From contig NZ_FZOU01000002.1 of the NCBI RefSeq assembly GCF_900188085.1, positions 310,001 through 374,000 of the forward strand: 64,000 nucleotides of DNA, read 5' to 3'. The stretch comes from Granulicella rosea. GTDB lineage: Bacteria; Acidobacteriota; Terriglobia; Terriglobales; Acidobacteriaceae. The notes beneath the pieces were generated by a model. That model saw nothing but the letters and a program-made list of their open reading frames with translations, was not told the DNA's origin and did not search any database. This document shows positions 8,732 through 17,844 of this stretch, piece after piece (position 1 is the stretch's first letter; the number at the start of each line of letters is the position of its first letter). The position numbers were made by a program, and so were the translations under genes.

Positions 8732-9196
8732 TCAGAGATCGGGCAGCACCTTTACGATTCGCGCGCGCAGGCCGGCGGGTTCGCTTTCGACGATGGCTAT
8801 CGTTACCGGCAGCCGGAACCGTCTCGGCCCTGCGCTGCCGGGATTGAGGTAGAGCACCGAACCGCGTATCTCAAGCTCCGGCTTATGCGAGTGCCCGCTC
8901 ACGACTACGTCGATCCCGCCTGCGACCGGGTCGACATCCAGGTCGCGGACGGAGTGTACGAGGTAGAAGACCCGGCCGTCGAGTTCGACGACCTCGGTCG
9001 GGGGCAGCTCCGCGCAGGGGCCGTAGGTGTCGACGTTGCCCGAAATCGCTGTCACGGGAGCGATCCCACGCAGGGTGTCGAGGATCTTCGGGTCGCCGAC
9101 GTCGCCCGCGTGCAGGATGTGGTCGACGCCAGCCAGCGCCGCCAGCGCCTCCGGGCGCAGCAGGCCGTGCGTGTCCGAGATGACGCCGATACGCAC
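8732..9196 (-). CDS. YfcE/MJ0936-type metallophosphoesterase
   Basis: This is a small cytoplasmic phosphodiesterase of about 154 residues. All metal-binding motifs of the calcineurin-like fold are visible: GVISDTHG (Asp, His), HAGDVG (Asp), GNVD (Asn) and GHSHKP (His x His). The family hydrolyses phosphodiesters in vitro; the natural substrate is unknown. The GTG start at 9196 follows the upstream permease stop (TAA at 9199-9201) by 2 bp, so the two are cotranscribed. A longer reading into the permease gene in another frame is only a shadow. Confidence 0.88.
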   Translation of the reverse strand: MRIGVISDTHGLLRPEALAALAGVDHILHAGDVGDPKILDTLRGIAPVTAISGNVDTYGPCAELPPTEVVELDGRVFYLVHSVRDLDVDPVAGGIDVVVSGHSHKPELEIRGSVLYLNPGSAGPRRFRLPVTIAIVESEPAGLRARIVKVLPDL

Positions 9197-9198
9197 CG

Positions 9199-10053
9199 TT
9201 ACAGCCCCGCCGAAAGCCGCGTGCGCGGGTCGAGCAGATCGCGCAGCGCGTCGCCGATGAAGTTGAACGAAAGCACGCACAACATGACTGCAACTGCTGG
9301 GAAAAAGACGAGATGCGGGGACTCGAACAGGTGAGACCGGCCGTCGTTCAGCATCGATCCCCAGGACGCCGCGGGTGCCGCGATGCCAAGGCCCAGAAAG
9401 CTGAGCGTCGCCTCCGCCAGCACCGCGCCGGCCATGCCGATCGCCGCCTGCACGATCAGCGGCTGCAGGATATTGGGCAGGATGTGCCGGCCCAGAATCC
9501 GCGCGTCGGAGGCGCCGAGCGCACGCGCCGCCTCGACGAACTCGCGCCCTTTCACGGTCATCACCTGCGCCCGGACCAGACGCGCATAGCCCACCCAGCC
9601 CGAGATCGCAAGCGCCAGGATCAGGTTGAACAGCCCCGGCCCGAGGAAGGCGACGAAGGCGATGGCCAGCAGGATGCCAGGCAGCGCGAGGAAGGCGTTG
9701 CTGAGGTAGTCGTTCACGATGGCGTCGGTGATGCCGCCGTAGAAGCCCGCCAGACCGCCAGCGACGACGCCGATCGCGAGCGACAGAGCCACGACCGAGA
9801 TCGCCACCGTCAGCGAGATGCGCGCCCCGTAGAGCGTGCGGGAGAGGATGTCGCGGCCAAGCTCGTCCGTGCCGAACCAGTGGCCGAGGCCGGGTCTCAG
9901 CAGGCGTCCGTCGAGGTTGAGCTGGTTCGGATCGTGCGGCGCGAGCCACGGCGCGAAGACCGCGCAGAGGACGAAGAACGCGAGCAACGCGATGCCAAGC
10001 GAGGCCAGGGGCTGGCTTCGGATCGTACGCGCGATGCTGGCTGAGTGGACCAT
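9199..10053 (-). CDS. Peptide/nickel-type ABC transporter permease, DppC family
   Basis: This is the second permease type of dipeptide/oligopeptide importers, 284 residues. The N-terminal helix is SLGIALLAFFVLCAVFAPWL, followed by the family segment HWFGTDELGRDILSR. The coupling loop reads EAARALGASDARILGRHILP. In most genomes the DppB- and DppC-type genes are adjacent on one strand. Here the DppC gene is convergent to the DppB gene at 7019-7963, with two other genes in between. They could still pair in one transporter. The end leads straight into the phosphoesterase gene. Confidence 0.92.
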   Translation of the reverse strand: MVHSASIARTIRSQPLASLGIALLAFFVLCAVFAPWLAPHDPNQLNLDGRLLRPGLGHWFGTDELGRDILSRTLYGARISLTVAISVVALSLAIGVVAGGLAGFYGGITDAIVNDYLSNAFLALPGILLAIAFVAFLGPGLFNLILALAISGWVGYARLVRAQVMTVKGREFVEAARALGASDARILGRHILPNILQPLIVQAAIGMAGAVLAEATLSFLGLGIAAPAASWGSMLNDGRSHLFESPHLVFFPAVAVMLCVLSFNFIGDALRDLLDPRTRLSAGL

Positions 10054-10121
10054 CGATCTTCAGGATGGCGTATGCGGTCTGGTTGTGCAAGTCGTTGTTA
10101 TGATGGTCCGAAGACAGAGGC

Positions 10122-10150
10122 AGAAGCAGATCCGCTGCGGGAATGGCAAA
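10122..10150. repeat. Short intergenic repeat, copy 2
   Basis: This segment contains AAGCAGATCCGCTGCGGGAA followed by TGGCAAA. It is related to the segment at 8657-8693 with a 3-bp gap and lies in the leader of rfbF. Confidence 0.4.
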
Positions 10151-10178
10151 GAGAAGCAGGGACGAAGGAACATTGCGC

Positions 10179-10949
10179 ATGAAGGCAGTCATTCTCGCCG
10201 GCGGCTACGGCACACGCATCGCCGAAGAGACCAGCCTGCGGCCCAAGCCGATGGTCGAGATCGGTGGACGGCCGATTCTGTGGCATATCCTCAAGATCTA
10301 CTCGCAGCACGGCATCACCGACTTTGTCATCTGTTGTGGTTACAAGGGTTACGTCATCAAGGAGTTCTTCGCGAACTACTTTCTGCACACCGCCGACGTG
10401 ACCTTCGACATGGTCGAGAACCGCATGACCGTGCATAACTCCGTCGCAGAGCCGTGGCGGGTGACGCTGGTCGACACGGGCGAGGCGACCGGCACGGGCG
10501 GCCGTCTGCGCCGCGTCGCCCATCACCTCAACCCCGGCGAGCCCTTCTGCATGACCTACGGGGACGGCGTCGCGGACGTCGACATCACCGCGACGATCGC
10601 CTTCCACAAGGCGCATGGCAAGGCCGCGACCCTGACGAGTGTGCAGCCCGCCGCGCGCTTCGGAGCGCTCGGCCTGAACGACACGCAGATCTACAGCTTT
10701 CGCGAGAAGCCGTCGGACGAGGGCGGTTGGGTGAACGGCGGCTTCTTCGTCCTGTCGCCCTCGGCCATCGACGCCGTCACGGACGACGCCCAGATGTTCG
10801 AGCAGCAGCCTATCGAGACGCTGGTCGCACAGGGCGAGGTACACGCGTTTTTCCACCGCGGATTCTGGCAGCCGATGGACACGCTCCGCGACAAGCAGCA
10901 GCTCGAGGCACTCTGGAGCAGCGGAAAGGCGCCATGGAAGGTCTGGTAA
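10179..10949 (+). CDS. rfbF: Glucose-1-phosphate cytidylyltransferase
   Basis: The enzyme makes CDP-glucose from CTP and glucose-1-phosphate, the entry step to CDP-linked dideoxy sugars of surface polysaccharides. The nucleotide-binding signature is LAGGYGTRIAEETSLRPKPM, followed by VEIGGRPILWHILKIY. Metal and sugar-phosphate segments are MTYGDGVADV and FREKPSDEGGWVNGGFFV. At 256 residues the length is typical. ATG 10179 was chosen because AAGGA lies upstream and the family N-terminus MKAVILAGG starts there. The 3' end overlaps rfbG by 16 bp. Confidence 0.95.
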   Translation: MKAVILAGGYGTRIAEETSLRPKPMVEIGGRPILWHILKIYSQHGITDFVICCGYKGYVIKEFFANYFLHTADVTFDMVENRMTVHNSVAEPWRVTLVDTGEATGTGGRLRRVAHHLNPGEPFCMTYGDGVADVDITATIAFHKAHGKAATLTSVQPAARFGALGLNDTQIYSFREKPSDEGGWVNGGFFVLSPSAIDAVTDDAQMFEQQPIETLVAQGEVHAFFHRGFWQPMDTLRDKQQLEALWSSGKAPWKVW

Positions 10950-12007
10950 CTGCATCCTTATGGCGCGGCCGCCGCGTCTTCGTGACCGGGCATACCGGCT
11001 TCAAGGGCGGTTGGCTGGCGCTGTATTTGACGCATCTGGGTGCGCAGGTTCGGGGGTATGCGCTCGATCCAGACACGACGCCGAATTTTTTCGACGCCGT
11101 TCAGCTTGGCGACCGCGTCGAAGATATTCGCGGGGATATCCGCGATGCGGCAAAGCTGGACGCCGCGATGCACAGCTTTCAGCCGGAGGTGATCTTTCAC
11201 CTGGCCGCGCAGCCGCTGGTGCGTTTGTCTTATGCCGATCCGATCGGCACGTACGAGACGAATGTGATCGGTACGGCGCGCGTGCTGGACGCGGTCCGGC
11301 GGACGCCGTCGGTCCGGGCGGTCGTCTCGGTCACGACCGACAAGGTCTACGAGAACAGGGAATGGTCGTGGCCGTACCGCGAGACAGACCGGCTCGGCGG
11401 TTACGATCCATACTCGTCGTCGAAGGCGTGCGCGGAGCTCGTGACTGCCGCCTATCGATCTTCTTATTTTTCCAGTGGCGAGGTACGGATCGCTACGGCT
11501 CGTGCGGGCAACGTCATCGGCGGAGGAGACTGGTCGGACGACCGCCTGCTGCCGGACCTCGTGCGCGGCTTTCTGGCGGGCGAGCCGGTGAGAATTCGCC
11601 ATCCTCACGCGGTGCGCCCGTGGCAGCACGTGCTGGAGCCGATCCACGGCTATCTGCTGCTGGCCGAGAGTCTTCTGGCGAGCAAGAAATGTGCCGCGGC
11701 TTACAACTTCGGGCCACCGGACGAAGATGCAAGACCAGTGGAGTGGATCGCCGCACACATGGCCGAGCTATGGGGCGACGGGGCGTCGTGGGTGCTCGAT
11801 CCGGAGCCTGGCGTGCATGAGGCGGGGCGCCTGCGGCTGGACGCCAGCCTTGCCCGCAACGAACTTTCGTGGACTCCGCAACTTCGGCTCGCATCTGCGT
11901 TAGACTGGCTCGTCCAGTGGCGCCGGGCGCATGCCGCCGGGCAGCCAATGCAGCCGTTTTCACTGGATCAGATTGCAATGTATGAAGCGTTGGTGCAGCG
12001 GCTTTGA
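10934..12007 (+). CDS. rfbG: CDP-glucose 4,6-dehydratase
   Basis: This enzyme converts CDP-glucose to CDP-4-keto-6-deoxyglucose with bound NAD, directly after RfbF. It is a short-chain dehydrogenase fold of 357 residues. The Rossmann glycine motif is VTGHTGFKGGWL. The catalytic Tyr and Lys are in DPYSSSKACAE, and the Ser/Thr segment is VSVTTDKVYEN. The CDP-glucose dehydratase pattern GNVIGGGDWSDDRLLPD is clear. Translation starts inside the end of rfbF with AAAGG upstream. No further genes of the CDP-sugar pathway follow here. Confidence 0.94.
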   Translation: MEGLVTASLWRGRRVFVTGHTGFKGGWLALYLTHLGAQVRGYALDPDTTPNFFDAVQLGDRVEDIRGDIRDAAKLDAAMHSFQPEVIFHLAAQPLVRLSYADPIGTYETNVIGTARVLDAVRRTPSVRAVVSVTTDKVYENREWSWPYRETDRLGGYDPYSSSKACAELVTAAYRSSYFSSGEVRIATARAGNVIGGGDWSDDRLLPDLVRGFLAGEPVRIRHPHAVRPWQHVLEPIHGYLLLAESLLASKKCAAAYNFGPPDEDARPVEWIAAHMAELWGDGASWVLDPEPGVHEAGRLRLDASLARNELSWTPQLRLASALDWLVQWRRAHAAGQPMQPFSLDQIAMYEALVQRL

Positions 12008-12169
12008 AGCCATCGCACAACACCCATTTTCGGGCGCGAGCATCTTTCCCAGCCCGCACGCTCTCCAACCAGCAAGGTAGTACTGTAATGTGGGCGACGA
12101 TATTCTCAACCTGAATCCGCAGGCTGAGCGAGAATCGATTCAAGGCATATCAGCAAGAGGCGTCCAGGC

Positions 12170-15100
12170 ATGGAATTTCATATCGCGCGGATCGTTCGGG
12201 AACGGTACAACGTCGACGGAGCACTGTTCAGCTATACCGGAAATGTAGTCTTCGGCAATCTGGCCGCGAGCCGTGCGCTCGCCGCCCGCATCCACGAGGT
12301 GCGCGAGCGAGAGGGCGCGTCCGCGTTGGAGTCGGAGCAGATCAACGCCGGCGCGCTCTTCGCGATGGGGTTGATCGATGAACTCAGCCACGCGCTGATG
12401 GCGCGCTATCGCGCGACGAAGGATCCGCAGGTGCTCTCGGCCGCGCTGGCGTGGTTCAGCGCGGAGGCCAACGCTGAAAAGGTCGGCGAGCTGCTCGCGA
12501 CCTTCACCGCTCAGTTTCCGAACTCGGCGATCTACCAGGGCAAGCAGACGGTCGCCGAATGGCTGACCCAGACGGTCGAGGATCTGCCCAATCGCGAGGC
12601 GGCGGTCGAGGAGCTTTTGCTGCTCTGGCTGGCGAATATCAATCCGGCGTACAAGCCGTTCAAGGAGTTCTTCGACGACCGCGGGCTGAAGTCGCGGACC
12701 GTCTACGAGAAGATCACGCAACAGTTCGCGCCGTTTTTCGCGACGCGTCCGCTGGTGGACCCGGAGCAGGGAACGCTGCTGGACGTGTTGATCGCGCCGA
12801 TGCTCGCATCGCCCGACTCGCTGACCGGCCAACTGGAGTTCATTCAGCAGCACTGGGCGGAGCACATCGGTGAGGAGCTGCGGCGCATCCTGCTCGCCAT
12901 CGACGTGCTGAAGGAAGAGGACATCGCCATCTGGATGCGCTTTCACCCGTCGTCGAGGCATAAGCACCACGACTACGAAGACCCGAAGTGGGGCAGCGGC
13001 GGCTTCGAGGGCGATGAGTTCGTCGGCTTCGGGCCGGGCGGCAAGGGCGGGGTCTTCGGCCCGCCGACCGAAGCTCCCGTCAACGAGTACGAGGCCTTTA
13101 GCCCCGACCAGGCATGGATGCCGACCGTCGTGCTGATGGCGAAGAGCACCTACGTGTGGCTCGAGCAGCTCTCGAAGAAGTACCAGCGACACATCCATCG
13201 GCTCGACCAGATTCCGGACGAGGAGCTGCGCCTGCTGGCCAGCCGCGGGATCAACGGTCTGTGGCTGATCGGGCTCTGGGAGCGGTCGAACGCCTCGCAG
13301 ACGATCAAGCGGCTGCGCGGCCAGCACGACGCCGTCGCCTCGGCCTACTCGCTGAAGGACTATCACATTGCGACCGACCTGGGCGGCGAGCATGCCTACG
13401 CCCATCTGCGCGACCGCTCCGCCGCGGCTGGCATCCGGCTCGCAAGCGATATGGTGCCGAACCACATGGGAATCGACTCCAACTGGCTGATCGAGCATCC
13501 GGAGTGGTTTCTCTCGCGCCCCGACAGCCCGTTTCCGTCCTACCGGTTCGACGGCCCGGACGTCTCGAGCGACCATCGCGTCGAGATCAAGATCGAGGAC
13601 AAGTACTACGACCAGACCGACGCGGCCGTGGTCTTCCGCCGTCGCGACCGGCACTCGGGCCACACGGACTATGTCTACCACGGCAACGACGGCACCACCT
13701 TCGCATGGAACGACACCGCGCAACTGAATTACTCAAAGGCCGAGGTGCGCGAGGTGGTCATGCAGACCATCCTGCAGGTCGCGCGGCTGTTTCCGATCAT
13801 CCGCTTCGACGCCGCGATGACGCTGGCGAAGAAACATGTGCAGCGCCTCTGGTTTCCGCTGCCGGGCGCCGGGGGAGCGATCCCGTCGCGCGCCGAATCC
13901 GCGATTCCGCAGGCCGAGTTCGACGCGCTGATGCCGAACGAGTTCTGGCGCGAAGTGGTCGACCGCGTCGCCGTGGAGGTGCCCGGCACGCTGCTGCTGG
14001 CCGAGGCGTTCTGGCTGCTGGAGGGCTACTTCGTCCGCACGCTGGGCATGCACCGCGTCTACAACTCCGCCTTCATGCATATGCTGCGGGATGAGGAGAA
14101 CGCGAAGTATCGCTCGTATCTGAAGAAAACAATCGACTTCGACCCCGACATCCTGAAGCGGTACGTCAACTTCATGAGCAATCCGGACGAGCGGACGGCC
14201 ATCGATCAGTTCGGCGACGGCGACAAATACTTCGGCGTGGCGACCATGCTCGCGACGATTCCGGGTCTGCCGATGTTCGGCCACGGGCAGATCGAGGGCT
14301 TCACCGAGAAATACGGCATGGAGTACAAACGCGCCCGCATGGACGAGTGGCCGAACGAGGGTCTCGCCGCCAGGCACCAGCGCGAGATCGCTCCGCTGCT
14401 CAAGAACCGCGCGCTCTTCGCCGAGTCGGTCAACTTCGCCATGTACGACTTCTGGGCCGGCTCGACGGTGGACGAAAACGTATTCGCCTACTCAAACCGC
14501 CTGGGGCATCAGCGCGCCATCGTGCTCTTCAACAATCGCTACGAGAGCACGCACGGCACGATTCACGGCTCGGTGGAGTATATGGACAAGGGCGCCGGCG
14601 CGCTGCGGACTCGTCAGCTTGCCGACGCGCTTGCCCTGCCGCACGAAGACTCGCGCATTCTTGCCTATCGCGATACGGTGACCAATCTCGAATATCTGCG
14701 GCGGCCGTCCGCCTTCCACGAGCATGGCCTGACCGTCAGCCTGCGCGGATACCAGTACGTCGTGCTGCAGGACTGGCGCGAGTTCACCTCGACCGCCGAG
14801 CAGCCGTGGGACGCTCTGTGCGACGCGCTGCGCGGGGAGGGCGTCCACGATCTGTGGGATGCGCTCACCACCATGCGGCTCCGCCCGCTGCATGAGTCTG
14901 TCCGTAAGCTCATCAGCCACGCGACGCTCTTCCACCTGAGCAGGTCTGCCGCGGAAGAGGCGGTGAAGCCGGTCGCGGCCGGGATCGAAGCGGCCGCCCA
15001 GGTCGATGCAAAGCCCGTTGCCGAGGATGCTGCGTCGGCGCCCGAGCCAGCCCAGGCCGCCGAAGCGGCCGATTCTGGGGTAGCGAACGATCTTGAGATG

Positions 15101-15799
15101 GTCACACGCGCGGCGACGGCCGTGCTCTCGATCAGCGATAAGCTGGGCGAACGTACCTCAAAGGCCGATCTAAAGGCCGACATGGAGGCGCTGGCTCTTC
15201 TGCCCGCCCACACGGCGGCGTTCACGGCGGCATGGCCGCCTGCGGCGCGCGCATTCTTTCCAACCGCCGCGACCCTCTACGATAACCGCGTTTGGGCTCC
15301 GGTGCTTGCGTGGAGTACGCTGCGGCGTCTGGCGTCGAAGCCAGCCGATGCGACCGCCGGATTCGACCGGTTGCGTTTACGGACGGTGCTGGCGGAGTGC
15401 TTCTCCGAACGCGGCCTGCATGGCGAAGATAGCTGGCGGGCCGCCGCGCGCGTCCGTCTGCTGCTCTCCGGCATGACGCCCATCTCGAAGGAATTCTGGC
15501 GCGATCCCGACGTTCGCTGGCTGGCCGGTGTGACCGAGTACAAATCGGTCACTTACTTCGCCAAGGAGTCGTTCGAGCAGTTGATCTGCTGGCTGCACCT
15601 GCCGGTCCTGCTGGTGGTGAAACCCGGCGGCGCCGAGATGCAGGGTATCTTCTCCATGCTGGAGAAGGTCTGGGCCATGGCGGCCGAGGCCGGTTACGAG
15701 GTGGACAAGTTCGACGCAGCCGTCCATGCAAAGCCCGTCCCGAGCGCACCGGGACCGGTTGCCGAACTCGAGCTCGAGGTCGCGAAGTCCAGTCGTTGA
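12170..15799 (+). CDS. Very large GH13 alpha-amylase-family enzyme
   Basis: This is a 1209-residue protein with no signal peptide. Residues 1-320 are mostly helical and unlike known amylases. The central part (about 330-760) is a GH13 barrel. Region I is SDMVPNHMG (Asp427, Asn431, His432). The probable nucleophile is Asp547 in IIRFDAAM, the acid/base Glu612 in LLLAEAFW, and the third acid Asp673 in SNPDER, where classical enzymes have an NHD-type motif. An Ala/Glu/Pro-rich linker (about 930-970) leads to a helical C-terminal region. The substrate is unknown; intracellular alpha-glucan processing is an inference. The gene stands alone. Confidence 0.82.
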   Translation: MEFHIARIVRERYNVDGALFSYTGNVVFGNLAASRALAARIHEVREREGASALESEQINAGALFAMGLIDELSHALMARYRATKDPQVLSAALAWFSAEANAEKVGELLATFTAQFPNSAIYQGKQTVAEWLTQTVEDLPNREAAVEELLLLWLANINPAYKPFKEFFDDRGLKSRTVYEKITQQFAPFFATRPLVDPEQGTLLDVLIAPMLASPDSLTGQLEFIQQHWAEHIGEELRRILLAIDVLKEEDIAIWMRFHPSSRHKHHDYEDPKWGSGGFEGDEFVGFGPGGKGGVFGPPTEAPVNEYEAFSPDQAWMPTVVLMAKSTYVWLEQLSKKYQRHIHRLDQIPDEELRLLASRGINGLWLIGLWERSNASQTIKRLRGQHDAVASAYSLKDYHIATDLGGEHAYAHLRDRSAAAGIRLASDMVPNHMGIDSNWLIEHPEWFLSRPDSPFPSYRFDGPDVSSDHRVEIKIEDKYYDQTDAAVVFRRRDRHSGHTDYVYHGNDGTTFAWNDTAQLNYSKAEVREVVMQTILQVARLFPIIRFDAAMTLAKKHVQRLWFPLPGAGGAIPSRAESAIPQAEFDALMPNEFWREVVDRVAVEVPGTLLLAEAFWLLEGYFVRTLGMHRVYNSAFMHMLRDEENAKYRSYLKKTIDFDPDILKRYVNFMSNPDERTAIDQFGDGDKYFGVATMLATIPGLPMFGHGQIEGFTEKYGMEYKRARMDEWPNEGLAARHQREIAPLLKNRALFAESVNFAMYDFWAGSTVDENVFAYSNRLGHQRAIVLFNNRYESTHGTIHGSVEYMDKGAGALRTRQLADALALPHEDSRILAYRDTVTNLEYLRRPSAFHEHGLTVSLRGYQYVVLQDWREFTSTAEQPWDALCDALRGEGVHDLWDALTTMRLRPLHESVRKLISHATLFHLSRSAAEEAVKPVAAGIEAAAQVDAKPVAEDAASAPEPAQAAEAADSGVANDLEMVTRAATAVLSISDKLGERTSKADLKADMEALALLPAHTAAFTAAWPPAARAFFPTAATLYDNRVWAPVLAWSTLRRLASKPADATAGFDRLRLRTVLAECFSERGLHGEDSWRAAARVRLLLSGMTPISKEFWRDPDVRWLAGVTEYKSVTYFAKESFEQLICWLHLPVLLVVKPGGAEMQGIFSMLEKVWAMAAEAGYEVDKFDAAVHAKPVPSAPGPVAELELEVAKSSR

Positions 15800-15861
15800 A
15801 ACGCGTCATGGGGAGAGACGTTTGCCGGCCTTCGGGATGTCGTCGAATGGGGAAGAGGGCG

Positions 15862-16962
15862 TTACTCCGCCTCCGGGCCGGTATCGGAATGATCTCCCAG
15901 GTCGCCATCGATCGGCAGCAGCAGGGAAAAGGTGGTGCCCCGTTGCGCCGCTCGCTGGCTGGACCTCAACAGCAGGAGACCGCCGTGTTTTTCGACGATC
16001 TGCTTCGAGATCCATAGCCCCAATCCGGTTCCGTCGATGCCCTTGGTGGTGAAGAAGGCGCTGAAAAGCCGGGTGAGGGTATCGGCGGACATGCCCACCC
16101 CGTTGTCCGATACGGTGATGCGGATGCCCGGTCGGCCGGTGTGCCACAGTGTCGCCTTGCGTACGCGGATCGCCAGCTTGCCGCCGTCCGGCATGGCGTC
16201 GATGGCGTTGCCGACGAGGTTGTTCAGCACCTGGCGAATCTCGCCCTCGTAGCAGACGAAGTGGATCGATTCGCCCAGATCGGGCTGAATCCGGACTCGG
16301 TGGCGGCTCGCCTTGTCCTCGTAGATCAGGATCAGGCCGCGCAGCAGGTCGTCGGACCCGACGCGCGTGGGCTTATTCGACTTCTTGTTCACGCGCAATG
16401 TCTGGCGCGTGATCGCGGTGATCCGGTCGAGCTCTGTCCGCGCCATCTCCACGTAGCTGTTCGCCTCGGCCGTATCTTCGCTGCCGAGCGCGAGATAGAG
16501 CGCGTTCTGCGCCGTCTCCAGCGGATTGTTGATCTCATGCGCGATCACCGCCGAAAGCCGTCCCAGCGCAGCCAGCTTCTCGTTCGAGACCAGGCTGGCC
16601 GTCATGCGCTTCTGCAGCGTCGTATTCCGGGTGAAGAGGATGATGCCCATCGCCGTGGGCCGGACCTGCACATGAAACCAGAGATCGAGCGGCGGGGGAT
16701 AGTAGGCCTCGATGTCGCCGGGCACTCCCTCATCCATCGCCTTGTAGTAGGCCGCGAGATAGGGCGAACCGGGATAGACGGCGTCCGGAAAGCAGGTCCA
16801 GAACTCGCGCCCGATCGGGCTGTAGCCGATCGGATTGGTGATCTCCAGAGCCGGCGCATTCATATATACGGTGATCCAGTCGCGGTTGATCACCATGATG
16901 GCGTCGGTGATTGCGGTCAGGATCTCCTGCAGCAACACCTTATCCTGGAATACATCGATCAT
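15862..16962 (-). CDS. PAS-domain sensor histidine kinase, soluble
   Basis: The protein has 366 residues and no membrane segments. An N-terminal PAS-like domain (about 8-115, including AITDAIMVINRDWITVYMNA) precedes the HisKA region with phospho-accepting His142 in VIAHEINNPLE. The HATPase domain has the N box NNLVGNAIDAM, G1 box VSDNGVGM and G2 box GTGLGLWI. It should sense a cytoplasmic signal and phosphorylate an unlinked response regulator, since none is adjacent. It is convergent with the GH13 gene. Confidence 0.9.
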   Translation of the reverse strand: MIDVFQDKVLLQEILTAITDAIMVINRDWITVYMNAPALEITNPIGYSPIGREFWTCFPDAVYPGSPYLAAYYKAMDEGVPGDIEAYYPPPLDLWFHVQVRPTAMGIILFTRNTTLQKRMTASLVSNEKLAALGRLSAVIAHEINNPLETAQNALYLALGSEDTAEANSYVEMARTELDRITAITRQTLRVNKKSNKPTRVGSDDLLRGLILIYEDKASRHRVRIQPDLGESIHFVCYEGEIRQVLNNLVGNAIDAMPDGGKLAIRVRKATLWHTGRPGIRITVSDNGVGMSADTLTRLFSAFFTTKGIDGTGLGLWISKQIVEKHGGLLLLRSSQRAAQRGTTFSLLLPIDGDLGDHSDTGPEAE

Positions 16963-17067
16963 GCAGCGGACTCCATGCCTCTTTCATCGGCCGAAGGGAA
17001 GGCTACGCCAAGTCTAAGCGATGCCGGGGCGCGCGTTCGTCTTTCCGCGCACAATTACACTGGACAG

Positions 17068-17844
17068 ATGTTACGAACGATACGCGCGACACGCTACGTG
17101 CTTCCGCTGCGAGAGGGCGGCTCGTTGCCCGGTCTGATCGAGGCGGACGACGAGGGCATGTATGTGCTCAAATTTCGCGGCGCCGGGCAGGGCGCGCTGG
17201 CCCTGGTGGCCGAACTCGTCGCGGGCGAGATTGGCCGTGTGCTGGGCCTTGCCGTGCCGGAGCTGGTCTTCGTCGAGGTCGATCCGGCGCTGGGACGCAA
17301 CGAGCCGGACGCCGAGATACGCCACCTGCTGAAGGCAAGCGCAGGCCTCAACCTCGCGCTCGACTACCTGCCCGGGTCGACGATGTTCGATCCCGCCGCG
17401 GGAGACGTCGCCGACGCGGCCACGGCCTCCACGGCGGTCTGGTTCGACGCATTCGTCCAGAACGTCGACCGGACCGCGCGGAACGCGAACCTGCTCGTCT
17501 GGCAGCGGCGTCTGTATTTCATCGATCACGGCGCGGCGTTATTCTTCCACCACAACTGGCCGACCGCCGGGTTGAAGGCCGCATCGGCCTTTCCTGAAAG
17601 CCAGCACCACGTCCTGCTGCGCTGGGCGAGCGCCATCGCCGAAGCAGGCGCCAGAGCGCGTCAGCTTCTGACGCCTGCGGTGCTGCATGAGATTCTGGAG
17701 GGTGTGCCGGACGATTGGCTCGTCGCCGAAGACGCCACCGCCGAAGACCGGCGAGCAGCTTATCTGGCATACCTGACCCAGCGGCTCGCCGCCGCAGGAA
17801 CGTTCGAAGAGGAGGCCCAGCGTGCATACCAGCGCCTCCTATGA
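17068..17844 (+). CDS. HipA-like kinase-fold protein
   Basis: This is a 258-residue protein. The N-terminal half has the HipA/PI4K-like pattern: GLIEADDEGMYVLKFRGAGQ, where the Lys is a candidate ATP-binding residue, then ELVAGEIGRVLGLAVPEL. The catalytic loop resembles DAFVQNVDRTARNANLLVW, with the Asp and Asn expected for this kinase fold, and the metal site is LYFIDHGAALFF. It is shorter than the HipA toxin and lacks its N-terminal subdomain. The downstream DUF3037 gene starts inside its 3' end. This pairing recurs in other bacteria, but the function is unknown; a toxin-antitoxin role should not be assumed. Confidence 0.8.
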   Translation: MLRTIRATRYVLPLREGGSLPGLIEADDEGMYVLKFRGAGQGALALVAELVAGEIGRVLGLAVPELVFVEVDPALGRNEPDAEIRHLLKASAGLNLALDYLPGSTMFDPAAGDVADAATASTAVWFDAFVQNVDRTARNANLLVWQRRLYFIDHGAALFFHHNWPTAGLKAASAFPESQHHVLLRWASAIAEAGARARQLLTPAVLHEILEGVPDDWLVAEDATAEDRRAAYLAYLTQRLAAAGTFEEEAQRAYQRLL

